Below the pieces are notes generated by a model. That model was not told where the DNA came from. It saw only the letters and a list, made by a program, of their open reading frames with translations, and ran no database searches. The position numbers and the translations under genes are program-made. A stretch of DNA of 64,000 nt from NCBI GenBank assembly GCA_902519405.1, contig CABYJX010000002.1:26695-90694 (forward strand), given 5' to 3'. The stretch comes from an uncultured Gammaproteobacteria bacterium. GTDB taxonomy: Bacteria; Pseudomonadota; Gammaproteobacteria; Pseudomonadales; Halieaceae. Shown here piece by piece: positions 1 through 9,193 of this stretch. Numbering within the stretch: position 1 is the stretch's first letter; each line of letters starts with the position of its first letter.

Positions 1-2
1 AA

Positions 3-383
3 ACTGCCTCAGGCTTCGATCGTACCCCTGTAATGGCTGGTGGTCCGGTGCAGACGGATCGTGGCTTTGTCCTTCATCGAGATAAAAACTCAAATTGGGA
101 TACTAGCATAGAGGTTGGCGATGAAATCTTGTTAACAACCTCCAAAGACATTCTGTGTTCTATCGCTAAAAACGAGGGGCCCAGCGAAAATCTCATAGCA
201 TTAGGTTACGCAGGATGGTCCGCTGGCCAATTGGAAGATGAATTGGCCCAAAATACGTGGCTTACAATGCCCGCAGAAAGTAATATCATTTTTTCTACCC
301 CATTCGATCAACGTCTTTCGCGAGCCGCTGCTCAATTGGGTATTGATATGAATCTTATAATCTCAAAGGCCGGACATGCCTAA
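3..383 (+). CDS. yqgE: YqgE/AlgH family protein (5' end outside window)
   Basis: The reading frame is open from base 3 and has no start in the window, so this is the C-terminal 126 residues of the gene; the listed ATG at 33 is internal. The stretch V-M-x-G-G-P-x-x-x-D-R-G-F-x-L-H is the family signature. YqgE (UPF0301/AlgH) is a small cytoplasmic protein of uncertain biochemical role. The stop overlaps the ruvX start by 8 bases (ATGCCTAA), so the two are translationally coupled as in many gammaproteobacteria. Identity is secure; function is not known. Confidence 0.93.
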   Translation, partial: TASGFDRTPVMAGGPVQTDRGFVLHRDKNSNWDTSIEVGDEILLTTSKDILCSIAKNEGPSENLIALGYAGWSAGQLEDELAQNTWLTMPAESNIIFSTPFDQRLSRAAAQLGIDMNLIISKAGHA

Positions 384-816
384 AGATAGCAAAATTGTCA
401 ATGACAAAACTATCATAGCGTTTGATTTCGGTCTCCAAAAAATTGGCGTTGCAGTTGGCAATATATTAACTAAAACCACCACGCCCCTCGATATTATATA
501 CTTTCGAACTGGAACAAATTTGTGGAAGGATATTGAACTTCTGCTAGACGAATGGAAACCTTCGTCGATTATAGTTGGCGACCCTATAAATATGGACGGC
601 ACCGTGAGCGAGATGAGTTGCAGAGCTAGGAAATTCGCTCAACGCGTGCACGGCAGATTTGCCATTAAAGTATTAATGGTAGATGAGAGATTAACGAGCT
701 TTGAGGCCAAATCATTATCCCTCCGCACTAAAGTCTCCAAAGGATATGCCAACGGCAATATCGATAGTTTGGCAGCGGAAATAATATTGACTAGCTGGAT
801 GAAAATAAGTGCGTAA
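376..816 (+). CDS. ruvX: Holliday junction resolvase-like YqgF/RuvX (pre-16S rRNA nuclease)
   Basis: A 146-residue RNase H-fold protein. The N-terminal A-F-D-F-G-x-x-x-I-G-V-A motif carries the first catalytic Asp, an I-V-G-D-P segment follows near residue 70, and V-D-E-R-L-T-S near residue 96 carries the second acidic site. YqgF is known for 5' end processing of pre-16S rRNA and resembles RuvC-type resolvases. It overlaps yqgE and is the last gene of that unit; pilT converges from the other strand 11 bases downstream. In Pseudomonas, pyrR-pyrB-pyrC lie beside these genes, and they are absent here. Confidence 0.95.
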   Translation: MPKDSKIVNDKTIIAFDFGLQKIGVAVGNILTKTTTPLDIIYFRTGTNLWKDIELLLDEWKPSSIIVGDPINMDGTVSEMSCRARKFAQRVHGRFAIKVLMVDERLTSFEAKSLSLRTKVSKGYANGNIDSLAAEIILTSWMKISA

Positions 817-827
817 AGTTCGAATAA

Positions 828-1868
828 TTATTGAATAAAATCCTCCTTTTGGCGTGCTTTTTCTTTAGCAATCTCCACTGTAATTTGCCCTGTCATAACA
901 AGTTTTTGTAACGCTTGATCCATTGTTTGCATTCCAAGAGTTTTGCCTGTTTGAAGTACTGAATACATTTGAGCAACTTTATCTTCGCGTATCAAGTTTC
1001 TAATGGCTGGGATACCCAACATTATTTCGTGTGCAGCGACCCTGCCGCCAGATATTTTTTTTAGTAACGTCTGCGAGATCACGGCTTTCAATGATTCAGA
1101 CAGCATCGATCTCACCATCGCTTTTTCAGCTGAAGGAAAAACATCTATTATCCTATCAATCGTTTTCGCCGCAGAGGTGGTATGCAAAGTGCCAAAAACT
1201 AAATGACCTGTCTCCGCTGCAGTCAGGGCGAGCCGAATAGTTTCTAAATCACGCATTTCTCCAACTAGGATTATATCTGGATCTTCTCGAAGTGCTGACC
1301 TAAGTGCCTGCGAAAATCCCAGAGTATCTCTATGAACTTGCCGCTGCGTTACTAAACTACTTTTGCTTTCATGTACAAATTCTATAGGGTCTTCAATAGT
1401 TAGGATATGTTCAAATCTGCGCTCATTAATGTAATCGATCATAGCTGCTAAGGTAGTCGATTTGCCTGAACCAGTAGGTCCGGTGACTAACACCAAACCT
1501 CTAGGTGTCTCGCATATATCTTGGAAAGTCTGACCCATCGCTAGCGACTCCATCGATAATACGGCAGAGGGAATGGTTCTAAAGACGGCTGCAGCACCAC
1601 GGTTCTGATTAAATACATTTACTCTAAATCTTGCGAAATTTGGAATCTCGTAGGAAAAATCCACCTCAAATTCTTTCTCATACAGCTGTTTCTGATCTTC
1701 ATCCATAATTTCATTTAGCAAGACTCTGACTATTTTATCCTCAAGATTTCCTTCATCTGTGATACGTATATCACCATCTACACGAATAGTAGGAGGACGC
1801 CCCGCAGAGACATGTAAATCAGATGCCCCTTGTTCCACCGCCATAATAAGCAAATCGTTTATATTCAT
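828..1868 (-). CDS. pilT: Type IV pilus retraction ATPase PilT
   Basis: A 346-residue hexameric secretion-family ATPase that depolymerises the type IV pilus for twitching, surface sensing and DNA uptake. The Walker A motif GPTGSGKST is at residues 130-138, followed by the Asp box around R-E-D-P-D-I-I-L-V-G-E-M-R and the His box T-G-H-L-V-F-G-T-L-H-T. The C-terminal A-I-R-N-L-I-R-E-x-K segment is typical of PilT rather than PilU. It is divergent from yggS across about 100 bases. The PilU paralogue that usually follows is not present at this locus. Confidence 0.95.
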   Translation of the reverse strand: MNINDLLIMAVEQGASDLHVSAGRPPTIRVDGDIRITDEGNLEDKIVRVLLNEIMDEDQKQLYEKEFEVDFSYEIPNFARFRVNVFNQNRGAAAVFRTIPSAVLSMESLAMGQTFQDICETPRGLVLVTGPTGSGKSTTLAAMIDYINERRFEHILTIEDPIEFVHESKSSLVTQRQVHRDTLGFSQALRSALREDPDIILVGEMRDLETIRLALTAAETGHLVFGTLHTTSAAKTIDRIIDVFPSAEKAMVRSMLSESLKAVISQTLLKKISGGRVAAHEIMLGIPAIRNLIREDKVAQMYSVLQTGKTLGMQTMDQALQKLVMTGQITVEIAKEKARQKEDFIQ

Positions 1869-1972
1869 AGCTATCTCTCAAATAAAATATTGCTGGGTGC
1901 AACTTTAACTTTAAAAATCTTAGGCCAATAGTTCATTAACCCAAGAGCTCGAAAATCGGCTAATATCCTTGA

Positions 1973-2665
1973 ATGGACCCCCAAACCCTTTCAAGCAATA
2001 TTTCACAGATACGGGATCGAGTAAGGCTAAAATTGGCGAAAACTCCAATTACAGCTAATCCTGTGACGATCGTAGCTGCCAGTAAAGCGCAATCAGCTGA
2101 AATAGTAAGAAATGCGGCAAGATTTGGAATAAGTGATTTTGGTGAAAATTATCTACAAGAGGCCTCAGCTAAAATGGACTTGTTACGCGACTTAAATTTG
2201 ACATGGCACTTTATCGGCCAACTCCAGAGTAATAAAACAAAAATGGTGGCCGAGAAGTTTGATTGGGTTCATAGCCTAGATCGCTTATCTATTGCCAAGC
2301 ATCTGAGTAGAAAACGCCCAGCCGAACTTGAACCATTAAATGTGTGTATTCAGGTAAATATTTCTAGAGAGTCCAACAAGTCGGGATGTATGCCAGAAGC
2401 ATTACTCAATCTGGTTTCAGATGTCAATTCTCTCTCTCGCCTGCGATTGAGAGGACTAATGATTATTCCAGAAGCTGTCAAGACCAGAAAAAATCTAGCT
2501 GCTCCATTTGAAAATATTCGAAGATTATTTGATTTGTGTAGAAACTTTGAAACTGAACTAGATACACTATCTATGGGAATGTCTGATGATTTTGAGCTTG
2601 CGATTGAGCACGGCTCCACAATGGTTCGTTTAGGTACTGTACTTTTTGGATCCAGAAACAGATGA
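1973..2665 (+). CDS. yggS: YggS/PLPBP family pyridoxal 5'-phosphate homeostasis protein
   Basis: A 230-residue single-domain alanine racemase-like TIM barrel that binds PLP and buffers vitamin B6 and amino-acid pools. The PLP lysine lies in V-A-A-S-K near residue 38, followed by F-G-E-N-Y-L-Q-E-A, W-H-F-I-G-x-L-Q-x-N-K, the phosphate-binding S-M-G-M-S-D-D-F and the end G-S-T-M-V-R-L-G-T-x-L-F-G. It heads the yggS-proC-yggT-metX-metW gene run, an order shared with Pseudomonas. ATG start. Confidence 0.95.
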   Translation: MDPQTLSSNISQIRDRVRLKLAKTPITANPVTIVAASKAQSAEIVRNAARFGISDFGENYLQEASAKMDLLRDLNLTWHFIGQLQSNKTKMVAEKFDWVHSLDRLSIAKHLSRKRPAELEPLNVCIQVNISRESNKSGCMPEALLNLVSDVNSLSRLRLRGLMIIPEAVKTRKNLAAPFENIRRLFDLCRNFETELDTLSMGMSDDFELAIEHGSTMVRLGTVLFGSRNR

Positions 2666-2728
2666 TCTATCTTGCGAGCGAAGTGTATACTCTAAGATTA
2701 TATAGAACTTATTAGCTGCGGAACTTCA

Positions 2729-3559
2729 TTGGAAAAAGCAACAATTACCTTTATCGGTGCCGGCAATATGGCGAGGAGCTTGATTGGGGGCCTACTTAGT
2801 AGCGGTATCCGTGGAAAAAACATTCGTGCTTTTGATCCTGATCCAGAAGCACTCAAGTCCGCGCTCTCTCTTGGCCCCATTTCGATATATGACGATAGTC
2901 AGAGTGCAGCTGATGGCGCAGACGTTATAGTTCTCGCAGTAAAACCACAAGTCGTCCGCGAGGCCTGCGAGAGTATTCGTACATGTGCAATAAACCAAGA
3001 TACTGTAGTAGTTACAATAGCTGCTGGCATTACAACCGCTTTTATCAAAGAACAATTGCAAGAGAATTGTAAGATCATTCGCTGTATGCCAAATACACCA
3101 GCTTTGGTTGGGTGGGGTGCGAGCGGTTTATTTACCAATAGCAAAATGGATGACGAGGAAAAAAATATAGTGGATTCAATTTTTGCGGCAGTAGGCGCTA
3201 CATTCTGGATGGATACCGAAGAAGATATCGATATCGTTACCGCGCTTTCGGGGAGTGGTCCTGCTTATTTTTTCTTTTTTATGGAATGCTTGGTCGATAC
3301 AGCTTGTCAGCTGGGGCTTAGTAAAGAGACGGCAATGGCACTTACCAAGCAAACAGCAGCTGGAGCGGGACATATGGTGCTGGAAGAAAATATCGATATA
3401 GGGGATTTACGGAGCGCTGTGACCAGCCCAGGTGGCACGACAGAGAAAGCTATTGAGGTATTATTAGAGAGCGGGTTTCGCGAATCGATCACTCTTGCAT
3501 TAAAAGCAGCCCATAGCCGTGCTCTACAACTCTCTAATAATAGTCATTCAGCTCAATAA
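2729..3559 (+). CDS. proC: Pyrroline-5-carboxylate reductase
   Basis: Catalyses the last step of proline synthesis, NAD(P)H-dependent reduction of 1-pyrroline-5-carboxylate. The 276-residue protein opens with the Rossmann motif F-I-G-A-G-N-M-A and has R-C-M-P-N-T-P-A near residue 115. The C-terminal signature V-T-S-P-G-G-T-T is present. The start must be the TTG at 2729, because the next ATG lies inside the dinucleotide-binding motif. It is 63 bases downstream of yggS and 11 bases upstream of yggT. Confidence 0.95.
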   Translation: MEKATITFIGAGNMARSLIGGLLSSGIRGKNIRAFDPDPEALKSALSLGPISIYDDSQSAADGADVIVLAVKPQVVREACESIRTCAINQDTVVVTIAAGITTAFIKEQLQENCKIIRCMPNTPALVGWGASGLFTNSKMDDEEKNIVDSIFAAVGATFWMDTEEDIDIVTALSGSGPAYFFFFMECLVDTACQLGLSKETAMALTKQTAAGAGHMVLEENIDIGDLRSAVTSPGGTTEKAIEVLLESGFRESITLALKAAHSRALQLSNNSHSAQ

Positions 3560-3570
3560 GTTATTTTTCT

Positions 3571-4158
3571 GTGACCGCCCTGACTGAAATATCGAGCTAT
3601 CTTGTGCAAACATTATTGGGTTTGTTGCTTTTAGGGACAGTTATGCGTCTCTTGCTACAAATAAGCAAAGCAGATTTTTATAATCCCATCAGTCAACTAC
3701 TAGTTAAACTAACTAATCCGATGGTGTTGCCTCTCAGAAAATTATTGCCTGCCTTTCGAATTTTTGATCTATCCTCCCTAGTTTTATCCATATTATTGCA
3801 GATGTTACTCATTGTTATTTTGTTAAAGGTTAATGGCTCTTACATCCCAAATATGTCTTTGCTAGCGATTTGGAGCTTTATAGGTGTAATTGCCATTGTT
3901 ATGAAAATTTATTTTTTTGCTTTACTGGCGATGATTATCTTAAGCTGGATAGCCCCAAATAGTTACCATCCCGCAATTCAGCTTGTTTCTCAAATAGTGG
4001 AGCCTATGATGGCACCTGTTAGAAAGATCCTTCCTCCAATCGGGGGATTAGATTTTTCTCCAATATTAGTATTCATATTGATAAATATTTTCGAAATTTT
4101 ATTGCGTCACTTAGCTAACAACTTTGGCCTTCATCAGGCTTTGATTATGGGGATTTAA
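3571..4158 (+). CDS. yggT: YggT family integral membrane protein
   Basis: A 195-residue protein made of two tandem YggT repeats. Each repeat has transmembrane helices and the short motif N-P-(I/M)-x-x-P-(V/L)-R-K-x-L-P-x (first copy near residue 50, second near residue 145). Homologues have been linked loosely to osmotic or envelope functions and cell division, with no established activity. GTG start 11 bases after proC. The metX start follows 7 bases later, so co-transcription is likely. Confidence 0.92.
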   Translation: MTALTEISSYLVQTLLGLLLLGTVMRLLLQISKADFYNPISQLLVKLTNPMVLPLRKLLPAFRIFDLSSLVLSILLQMLLIVILLKVNGSYIPNMSLLAIWSFIGVIAIVMKIYFFALLAMIILSWIAPNSYHPAIQLVSQIVEPMMAPVRKILPPIGGLDFSPILVFILINIFEILLRHLANNFGLHQALIMGI

Positions 4159-4165
4159 TAGTCAG

Positions 4166-5320
4166 ATGGCAGAAATTTTTGAGGCCTCTAGTGTAGGAAT
4201 AGTCGAGCCACAACTGGCAAAATTCGAGGAATCTTTAGCTCTCGAGTGTGGCCATATACTGGATTCTTTCGAGTTGGTGTACGAGACTTATGGTAGTCTT
4301 AATAAAAATAGAGATAATGCGGTATTAATTTGTCATGCCTTGAGCGGTAATCATCATGCGGCTGGTTTTCACTCTCATGATGAGGAAAGACCAGGATGGT
4401 GGGACGAATATATTGGTCCAGGGAAACCTATCAATACAAAAAAATTTTTTGTGGTTAGCCTCAATAATCTTGGAGGTTGTCATGGATCCACAGGGCCGTG
4501 CAGCGAAAATCCAGTCACATCCAAGCCATGGGGTAATAATTTCCCTTCGATTAGAGTCAAAGATTGGGTCCAGTCTCAGGCTCGTCTAGCCGACAGACTG
4601 AATATAAATTCCTGGGCTGCAGTAATTGGGGGAAGCCTTGGGGGGATGCAGGTTATGCAATGGGCGATAGACTATCCTTCTCGCATCAGAAATGCTCTAG
4701 TAATTGCCTCTGCTTTAAAATTAAGTGCCCAAAATATCGCGTTTAATGAAATTGCAAGACAGGCGATACTGACCGATCCCGGGTTTGCTGGTGGTGATTA
4801 TTTGAATATGAAGTCCGCTCCTGAAACGGGCCTAGCACTAGCTCGAATGATCGGGCATGTGACCTACCTCTCAGATGACGCGATGGCTTCGAAATTTGGG
4901 CGAGAACTTAGGTCCGGGAGTTTTGACGACAACCTTTCGGATACCATAGAGTTTCAAGTGGAAAGTTATCTAAGATATCAAGGTCGAAGATTCTCTGGGC
5001 AGTTCGATGCGAATTCATATATTCTTATGACACGTGCGCTAGATTTATTTGATCTAGCCAGAGACTATAATGATAACGCTGTTGAAGCATTTTCTGCTGC
5101 GAAGTGTAAATTCCTGATAGTTTCATTTACCACGGATTGGCGCTTCTCCCCCTCGCGCTCACGAGAAATTGTGGAGGCATTGATAGCAGCCAAGCAAAAT
5201 GTCACCTATCTAGAAATTCAAGCAGATGAGGGCCATGACGCTTTTCTTTTACCAATACCAAAATATTTTCAAACTATGTCAGCCTATATGGATGGGATAG
5301 AGATCAGCTTAAACTCATGA
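4166..5320 (+). CDS. metX: Homoserine O-acyltransferase, MetX family (acetyl or succinyl donor)
   Basis: A 384-residue alpha/beta-hydrolase that activates homoserine for methionine synthesis. The nucleophile elbow G-G-S-L-G-G-M-Q is near residue 155, the family segment N-L-G-G-C-x-G-S-T-G-P is near residue 105, and the catalytic His is in the C-terminal E-G-H-D-A-F-L-L. Many gammaproteobacterial MetX proteins paired with MetW use succinyl-CoA, so the donor cannot be fixed from sequence alone. It overlaps metW by ATGA, indicating translational coupling. Confidence 0.94.
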   Translation: MAEIFEASSVGIVEPQLAKFEESLALECGHILDSFELVYETYGSLNKNRDNAVLICHALSGNHHAAGFHSHDEERPGWWDEYIGPGKPINTKKFFVVSLNNLGGCHGSTGPCSENPVTSKPWGNNFPSIRVKDWVQSQARLADRLNINSWAAVIGGSLGGMQVMQWAIDYPSRIRNALVIASALKLSAQNIAFNEIARQAILTDPGFAGGDYLNMKSAPETGLALARMIGHVTYLSDDAMASKFGRELRSGSFDDNLSDTIEFQVESYLRYQGRRFSGQFDANSYILMTRALDLFDLARDYNDNAVEAFSAAKCKFLIVSFTTDWRFSPSRSREIVEALIAAKQNVTYLEIQADEGHDAFLLPIPKYFQTMSAYMDGIEISLNS

Positions 5321-5907
5321 GACAAGATCTTACACAAATTTTAAGCTGGATTAAGTCTGGGACTAGAGTGCTAGATCTAGGCTGCGGTGATGGAGAATTT
5401 CTAAATGAATTGAAAAAAAAGTCAGCGATTGAAGGAGTGGGTATCGAGATAAATCAGGATGACATATTGCGCGCTATTGGCAAGGGTATAAGCGTAATCC
5501 AGCAAGATGTAGATGAAGGGTTATCAAATTTTTCGAACCTGAGTTTTGATACTGTGGTAATGGCTCATGCTATTCAAGTGGTTCACTTCCCGGACAAGGT
5601 ATTGATGGAAATGTTGCGCATAGGTAAAGAGGGTATCGTGACCTTTCCTAATTTTGGACATTGGCGATGTCGACTTTATCTTGCTTTTCAAGGTCGAATG
5701 CCAGTGTCTCGATTTTTACCCTACGACTGGTACAATACACCTAACATTCACTTCTGCACGGTGAAGGATTTCGAAAAGCTTTGCGCTTCGAGAGACATCA
5801 CTATTAAATCCAAATCGATGATTGCGGGAAGTAAGTTTTCTTCGTTTTTAGCTAGCTTATGGCCAAATCTATTTGCTCTCACAGCGATCTATCGACTTGC
5901 GGCTTGA
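5317..5907 (+). CDS. metW: Methionine biosynthesis protein MetW
   Basis: A 196-residue class I SAM methyltransferase-fold protein with motif [12 protein letters not shown] near residue 20. It is the usual partner of MetX; in several bacteria MetX needs MetW for full acyltransferase activity, and MetW-type proteins have also been tied to control of methionine synthesis. The start overlaps the metX stop (ATGA). The family signature F-P-N-F-G-H-W-x-x-R is present. The 3' end overlaps the start of the DUF4426 gene. Confidence 0.93.
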   Translation: MRQDLTQILSWIKSGTRVLDLGCGDGEFLNELKKKSAIEGVGIEINQDDILRAIGKGISVIQQDVDEGLSNFSNLSFDTVVMAHAIQVVHFPDKVLMEMLRIGKEGIVTFPNFGHWRCRLYLAFQGRMPVSRFLPYDWYNTPNIHFCTVKDFEKLCASRDITIKSKSMIAGSKFSSFLASLWPNLFALTAIYRLAA

Positions 5908-6337
5908 AATTATCAAACCGCTTAGCCTTATCGGCCTTCTCTTAGTAGTTCAACTTACAGTCGCAGAGAGAAGTGAACGGTTTGATAATTTCGAACTTCA
6001 CTATAGTGTGGTTAATACTACTTTTTTGTCTGCTTCCGTTGCAGAGAAATATGGAATTACACGAGGGGAAAGGCATGCAATTCTAAATCTTTCACTAAGA
6101 GAGCTCTTTGCAGAAAATTCGGCATCGGTCGGAATGGAGCTATCAGGTCGAACATGGGATTTGATTCAAAATCAGGATTTAAATTTCACTATGATAAAAG
6201 AATCTGGCACTGTATATTACATCGCTCGGTTTAAATTTATCAACGAAGAATGGCGTTTTTTCGAGCTCGATTTTTCACCAGAAGGCTCCAAACAGAAATA
6301 TCAATTTAAATTTAAGCAACAACTTTATATTAATTAA
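5897..6337 (+). CDS. DUF4426 domain protein, exported
   Basis: A small exported protein of unknown function. The track start (TTG 5873) and an in-frame TTG at 5897 are both possible. The latter gives M-R-L-E-I-I-K plus a hydrophobic segment ending near L-T-V-A, a convincing signal peptide, so it is preferred; the 5' end is then read inside metW. The mature part is about 125 residues and resembles the DUF4426 family, which in Pseudomonas lies between metW and rdgB as here. Family assignment rests on context plus recognisable sequence. No catalytic motif is visible. Confidence 0.75.
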   Translation: MRLEIIKPLSLIGLLLVVQLTVAERSERFDNFELHYSVVNTTFLSASVAEKYGITRGERHAILNLSLRELFAENSASVGMELSGRTWDLIQNQDLNFTMIKESGTVYYIARFKFINEEWRFFELDFSPEGSKQKYQFKFKQQLYIN

Positions 6338-6351
6338 ATCGGCAAATTACC

Positions 6352-6942
6352 ATGCAGGCTGTTATTGCAAGTGGGAATCAGGGAAAAATCTTTGAACTAC
6401 GGCGGACTTTAGCGCCACTCTCTTGGATTTTATTACCCTTGTCTGATTTTGAGCCTCTTATGATAAAAGAGACAGGATCGACATTTGACGAAAACGCAGT
6501 TATCAAGGCTCGCGCTGCGTCTAAGCATACGGGGCTTCCGGCTATAGCCGACGATTCAGGGCTAGAAGTAGATTACCTTGGTGGTCGCCCTGGAATACGA
6601 TCCGCTCGCTTTTCAAATAGCGGGAAAGATATCGATAATAATACAAAATTGCTCAGAGCATTGTCAGGAGTCCCCGACGAATTTCGCACTGCTAGATTTT
6701 GCTGTTCTATCGCTTTTCTAACTTACCATAATGAATCTGACCCTCTGGTATGTAACGCTCAATGGGAGGGACGGATACTAAAAAAGGCGTCTGGGAAAAA
6801 CGGATTTGGTTACGATCCTTTATTTTTTGTGAGTTCTCATAACTGCAGCGCCGCTGATCTGGAGCCGGAACAAAAAAATGTTATTAGCCATCGAGCTAAA
6901 GCTAGTTTTTTACTCCTGACTGAACTTAGAAAAAAAATCTAG
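6352..6942 (+). CDS. rdgB: dITP/XTP pyrophosphatase (HAM1/RdgB)
   Basis: Hydrolyses non-canonical purine triphosphates (dITP, XTP) and keeps them out of DNA and RNA. The 196-residue protein starts I-A-S-G-N-Q-G-K, the substrate-binding loop of the family. It continues with D-D-S-G-L-E-V-D-x-L-G-G-R-P-G-I-x-S-A-R-F near residue 67, F-G-Y-D-P-L-F near 145 and the C-terminal S-H-R-A-K-A. Its TAG stop shares a base with the GTG start of hemW, so the pair is translationally coupled. Confidence 0.96.
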   Translation: MQAVIASGNQGKIFELRRTLAPLSWILLPLSDFEPLMIKETGSTFDENAVIKARAASKHTGLPAIADDSGLEVDYLGGRPGIRSARFSNSGKDIDNNTKLLRALSGVPDEFRTARFCCSIAFLTYHNESDPLVCNAQWEGRILKKASGKNGFGYDPLFFVSSHNCSAADLEPEQKNVISHRAKASFLLLTELRKKI

Positions 6943-8081
6943 TGCCACATCCACCTATTGCTTTGTATATCCATATACCTTGGTGTGAGAGGAAATGTCC
7001 TTACTGCGACTTCAACTCACATGCTTCGTCAAAAATTCCTGAGAACGATTATTTAGAATGCCTGATATTAGACCTTGAAATGGAAGCTAAAAACCTCCCA
7101 TCTCGACAGTTAGGGAGTATATTCATTGGAGGAGGAACCCCTAGCCTATTTAGCGCCAAAGCGCTGCAATGGCTGCTTAAAGAGATCGAGAAAAATTTAT
7201 TTGTAAAACCGGATATCGAGGTTACTCTGGAAGTCAATCCAGCTAGTGCTGACGCAAAAAAGTTCCTCGGATTTATTCGCGCAGGAATTAACCGTGTTTC
7301 TATCGGCGTACAAAGCTTCAGTGACAAGAGTTTACTTCGTCTCGGTCGGATCCATAGCGGTAAAGACAGCATTTTAGCCGTAAAATTGGCACAATCTGCC
7401 GGCTTTTCGAACATAAATATAGATCTTATGTATGGACTTCCCAATCAGAGTGAGGAGCAAGCAATGGAGGATCTAATTGCAGCAGTATCATTGAAGCCAC
7501 AGCATATTTCATGGTACGAGCTCACAATTGAGCCAAATACTAAATTCTACTCAGACCCTCCAAACTTACCGGATGAGAATGTTCTCGAAAACATACATGA
7601 AAATGGCCTAGCCTTCCTGCTAGAAAATGGGTTTTCTCGATACGAGATTTCTGCATTTTCTAGTCTAGGACGTCAGTGCAAACATAATCTCAACTATTGG
7701 CGATTCGGTGACTATCTAGGAATCGGTGCGGGTGCACATAGCAAAATAACCCGTCAGGATGGATCGATCACTAGGTACTCAAAAACCAGAAAGCCTGAAG
7801 ACTATCTTTCCGCTAGACCATATGCACCTCGCATAAACGAAGTTAAGCTCTCCAGAAAGGAGACTGTATTGGATTTTGTTTTAAATGCTTTTCGGCTTAC
7901 AGAAGGTTTTACTTTCGCGGAGTTTTCAGATTCAACATCTTTTAATCCTAACGCGCTGGAACCTGAAATCACGGCACTATGCAATCAAGGATTGATTTTA
8001 AAAAGTAGTAGCGGCTATAAGACCACACTTTTGGGACAGCGTTACCTTAACGAAGTAATACAGAAATTTATGACTGATTAG
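6942..8081 (+). CDS. hemW: Radical SAM heme chaperone HemW
   Basis: A 379-residue radical SAM protein formerly annotated as oxygen-independent coproporphyrinogen oxidase. The cluster motif C-E-R-K-C-P-Y-C is near residue 14, F-I-G-G-G-T-P-S-L near 62, and H-N-L-N-Y-W-x-x-x-x-Y-L-G-I-G-A-G-A-H-S near 247 is a HemW hallmark. HemW binds heme and hands it to target proteins. GTG start overlapping rdgB by one base. It ends 8 bases before the convergent trmB. Confidence 0.94.
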   Translation: MPHPPIALYIHIPWCERKCPYCDFNSHASSKIPENDYLECLILDLEMEAKNLPSRQLGSIFIGGGTPSLFSAKALQWLLKEIEKNLFVKPDIEVTLEVNPASADAKKFLGFIRAGINRVSIGVQSFSDKSLLRLGRIHSGKDSILAVKLAQSAGFSNINIDLMYGLPNQSEEQAMEDLIAAVSLKPQHISWYELTIEPNTKFYSDPPNLPDENVLENIHENGLAFLLENGFSRYEISAFSSLGRQCKHNLNYWRFGDYLGIGAGAHSKITRQDGSITRYSKTRKPEDYLSARPYAPRINEVKLSRKETVLDFVLNAFRLTEGFTFAEFSDSTSFNPNALEPEITALCNQGLILKSSSGYKTTLLGQRYLNEVIQKFMTD

Positions 8082-8089
8082 TTGTTTTA

Positions 8090-8830
8090 TTATACTCGGA
8101 TGAACACAAGATCCCAGATTTTATGTCCCAACCGTACACCACGTAGTTCGAACTTTGTCTCCGGTCGACCATGGCTTGGGTTAGCAAAATTATTTGCTCC
8201 GTAAACGTTCTCCCAGTTTTGAGATGTGGACATGACCTCCATCATTTGCTCCGCGTAATGCCAGCAATCTGTTGCAAGATGAAGCCTACCTCCCTTATAA
8301 AGTATTTTATTAATGCTACCGATGAACTGAGGTTTAATCAGACGCCGCTTATTATGTTTCTTTTTATGCCAAGGGTCTGGGAAAAAAATATTTGCCGCAC
8401 TGATAGACGCGAAAGGTATGCATTTTTCTATCACCTCTACCGCATCATGCCAGAATATTCTTATGTTTTTTAGATCTCGACTAACAATTTCTCTTAAAAG
8501 CCGACCAACACCAGCCGAGTGCACCTCCACTCCGATGAAATTTATATCGGGCTCCTGACTTGCTAATTGAATTAGCGATTCACCCATGCCAAAACCAATC
8601 TCTAAAACCGTCTCTGATGCTCTTTCAAACACCTTCTCCGGACTTAAAGTCCCATTTGAAGGATCTAGACCCCATTTGGGCCAGTGCTCGTCAATTGCTC
8701 TCTGTTGGGCATTAGTTATACGACCAGAACGAAGGACATAACTTCTTATAGGCTTGTCTTCTAGGGGAGGGGCCACAATTACTAATCTGGCTCTTGCTGC
8801 AATAGGCTGGCGAGAAAAAGACCTGCCCAT
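8090..8830 (-). CDS. trmB: tRNA (guanine-N7-)-methyltransferase
   Basis: Makes m7G46 in tRNA. The SAM motif E-I-G-F-G-M-G-E-S is near residue 86, G-V-E-V-H near 107, and the F-P-D-P-W-H-K-K-x-H-x-K-R-R signature near 160. The ATG at 8830 overlaps the upstream DUF423 gene by 49 bases. A GTG at 8776, 5 bases past the DUF423 stop, would give 228 residues and remove an N-terminal stretch not shared with E. coli TrmB; neither start has a good Shine-Dalgarno. Identity is certain, the start is not. Confidence 0.93.
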   Translation of the reverse strand: MGRSFSRQPIAARARLVIVAPPLEDKPIRSYVLRSGRITNAQQRAIDEHWPKWGLDPSNGTLSPEKVFERASETVLEIGFGMGESLIQLASQEPDINFIGVEVHSAGVGRLLREIVSRDLKNIRIFWHDAVEVIEKCIPFASISAANIFFPDPWHKKKHNKRRLIKPQFIGSINKILYKGGRLHLATDCWHYAEQMMEVMSTSQNWENVYGANNFANPSHGRPETKFELRGVRLGHKIWDLVFIRV

Positions 8831-9174
8831 CCAAGGATTAGCAGTAACCCGCCAAAGGGAGTTAAAATATTTGGTACAGCTATATCAGTGAGTATTTGCA
8901 GATATAAAGATCCGCAAAAAAAAATCATGCCAAAAGAGAGAGAGAAACCTGCTAGTTCGAGCATTTTGTTAGAGTCTTTAATTTGCCTACATATAAATCC
9001 TATTACCATAAGTGCAACACTGTTATAGAAATGATAGTCAAGCGCAATCCTAGACAAATCCAGTGTCCGCTGATCAGTATCTTCCGGAAGACCGTGAGCC
9101 ATAAAGGCTCCTGCTGCTACTGCCACCATTCCACTCAGGGAGGCAAAAGATAAAAATACTTTGCTAGAATTCAA
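8782..9174 (-). CDS. DUF423 family small membrane protein
   Basis: A 130-residue protein with four predicted hydrophobic helices and the DUF423 opening L-S-G-x-x-A-V-A-A-G-A-F-x-A-H-G-L. The Y-H-F-Y-N-S-V-A-L segment near residue 47 and the glycine/leucine-rich C-terminus T-P-F-G-G-L-L-L-I-L-G-W also fit. Function unknown. The start appears to be TTG because no ATG lies upstream of the first helix. It sits between rpoH and trmB on the same strand and overlaps the longer trmB reading. Confidence 0.88.
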   Translation of the reverse strand: MNSSKVFLSFASLSGMVAVAAGAFMAHGLPEDTDQRTLDLSRIALDYHFYNSVALMVIGFICRQIKDSNKMLELAGFSLSFGMIFFCGSLYLQILTDIAVPNILTPFGGLLLILGWAGLFLASLLQQEPD

Positions 9175-9193
9175 CGAAATCGTGGGTTTCTAG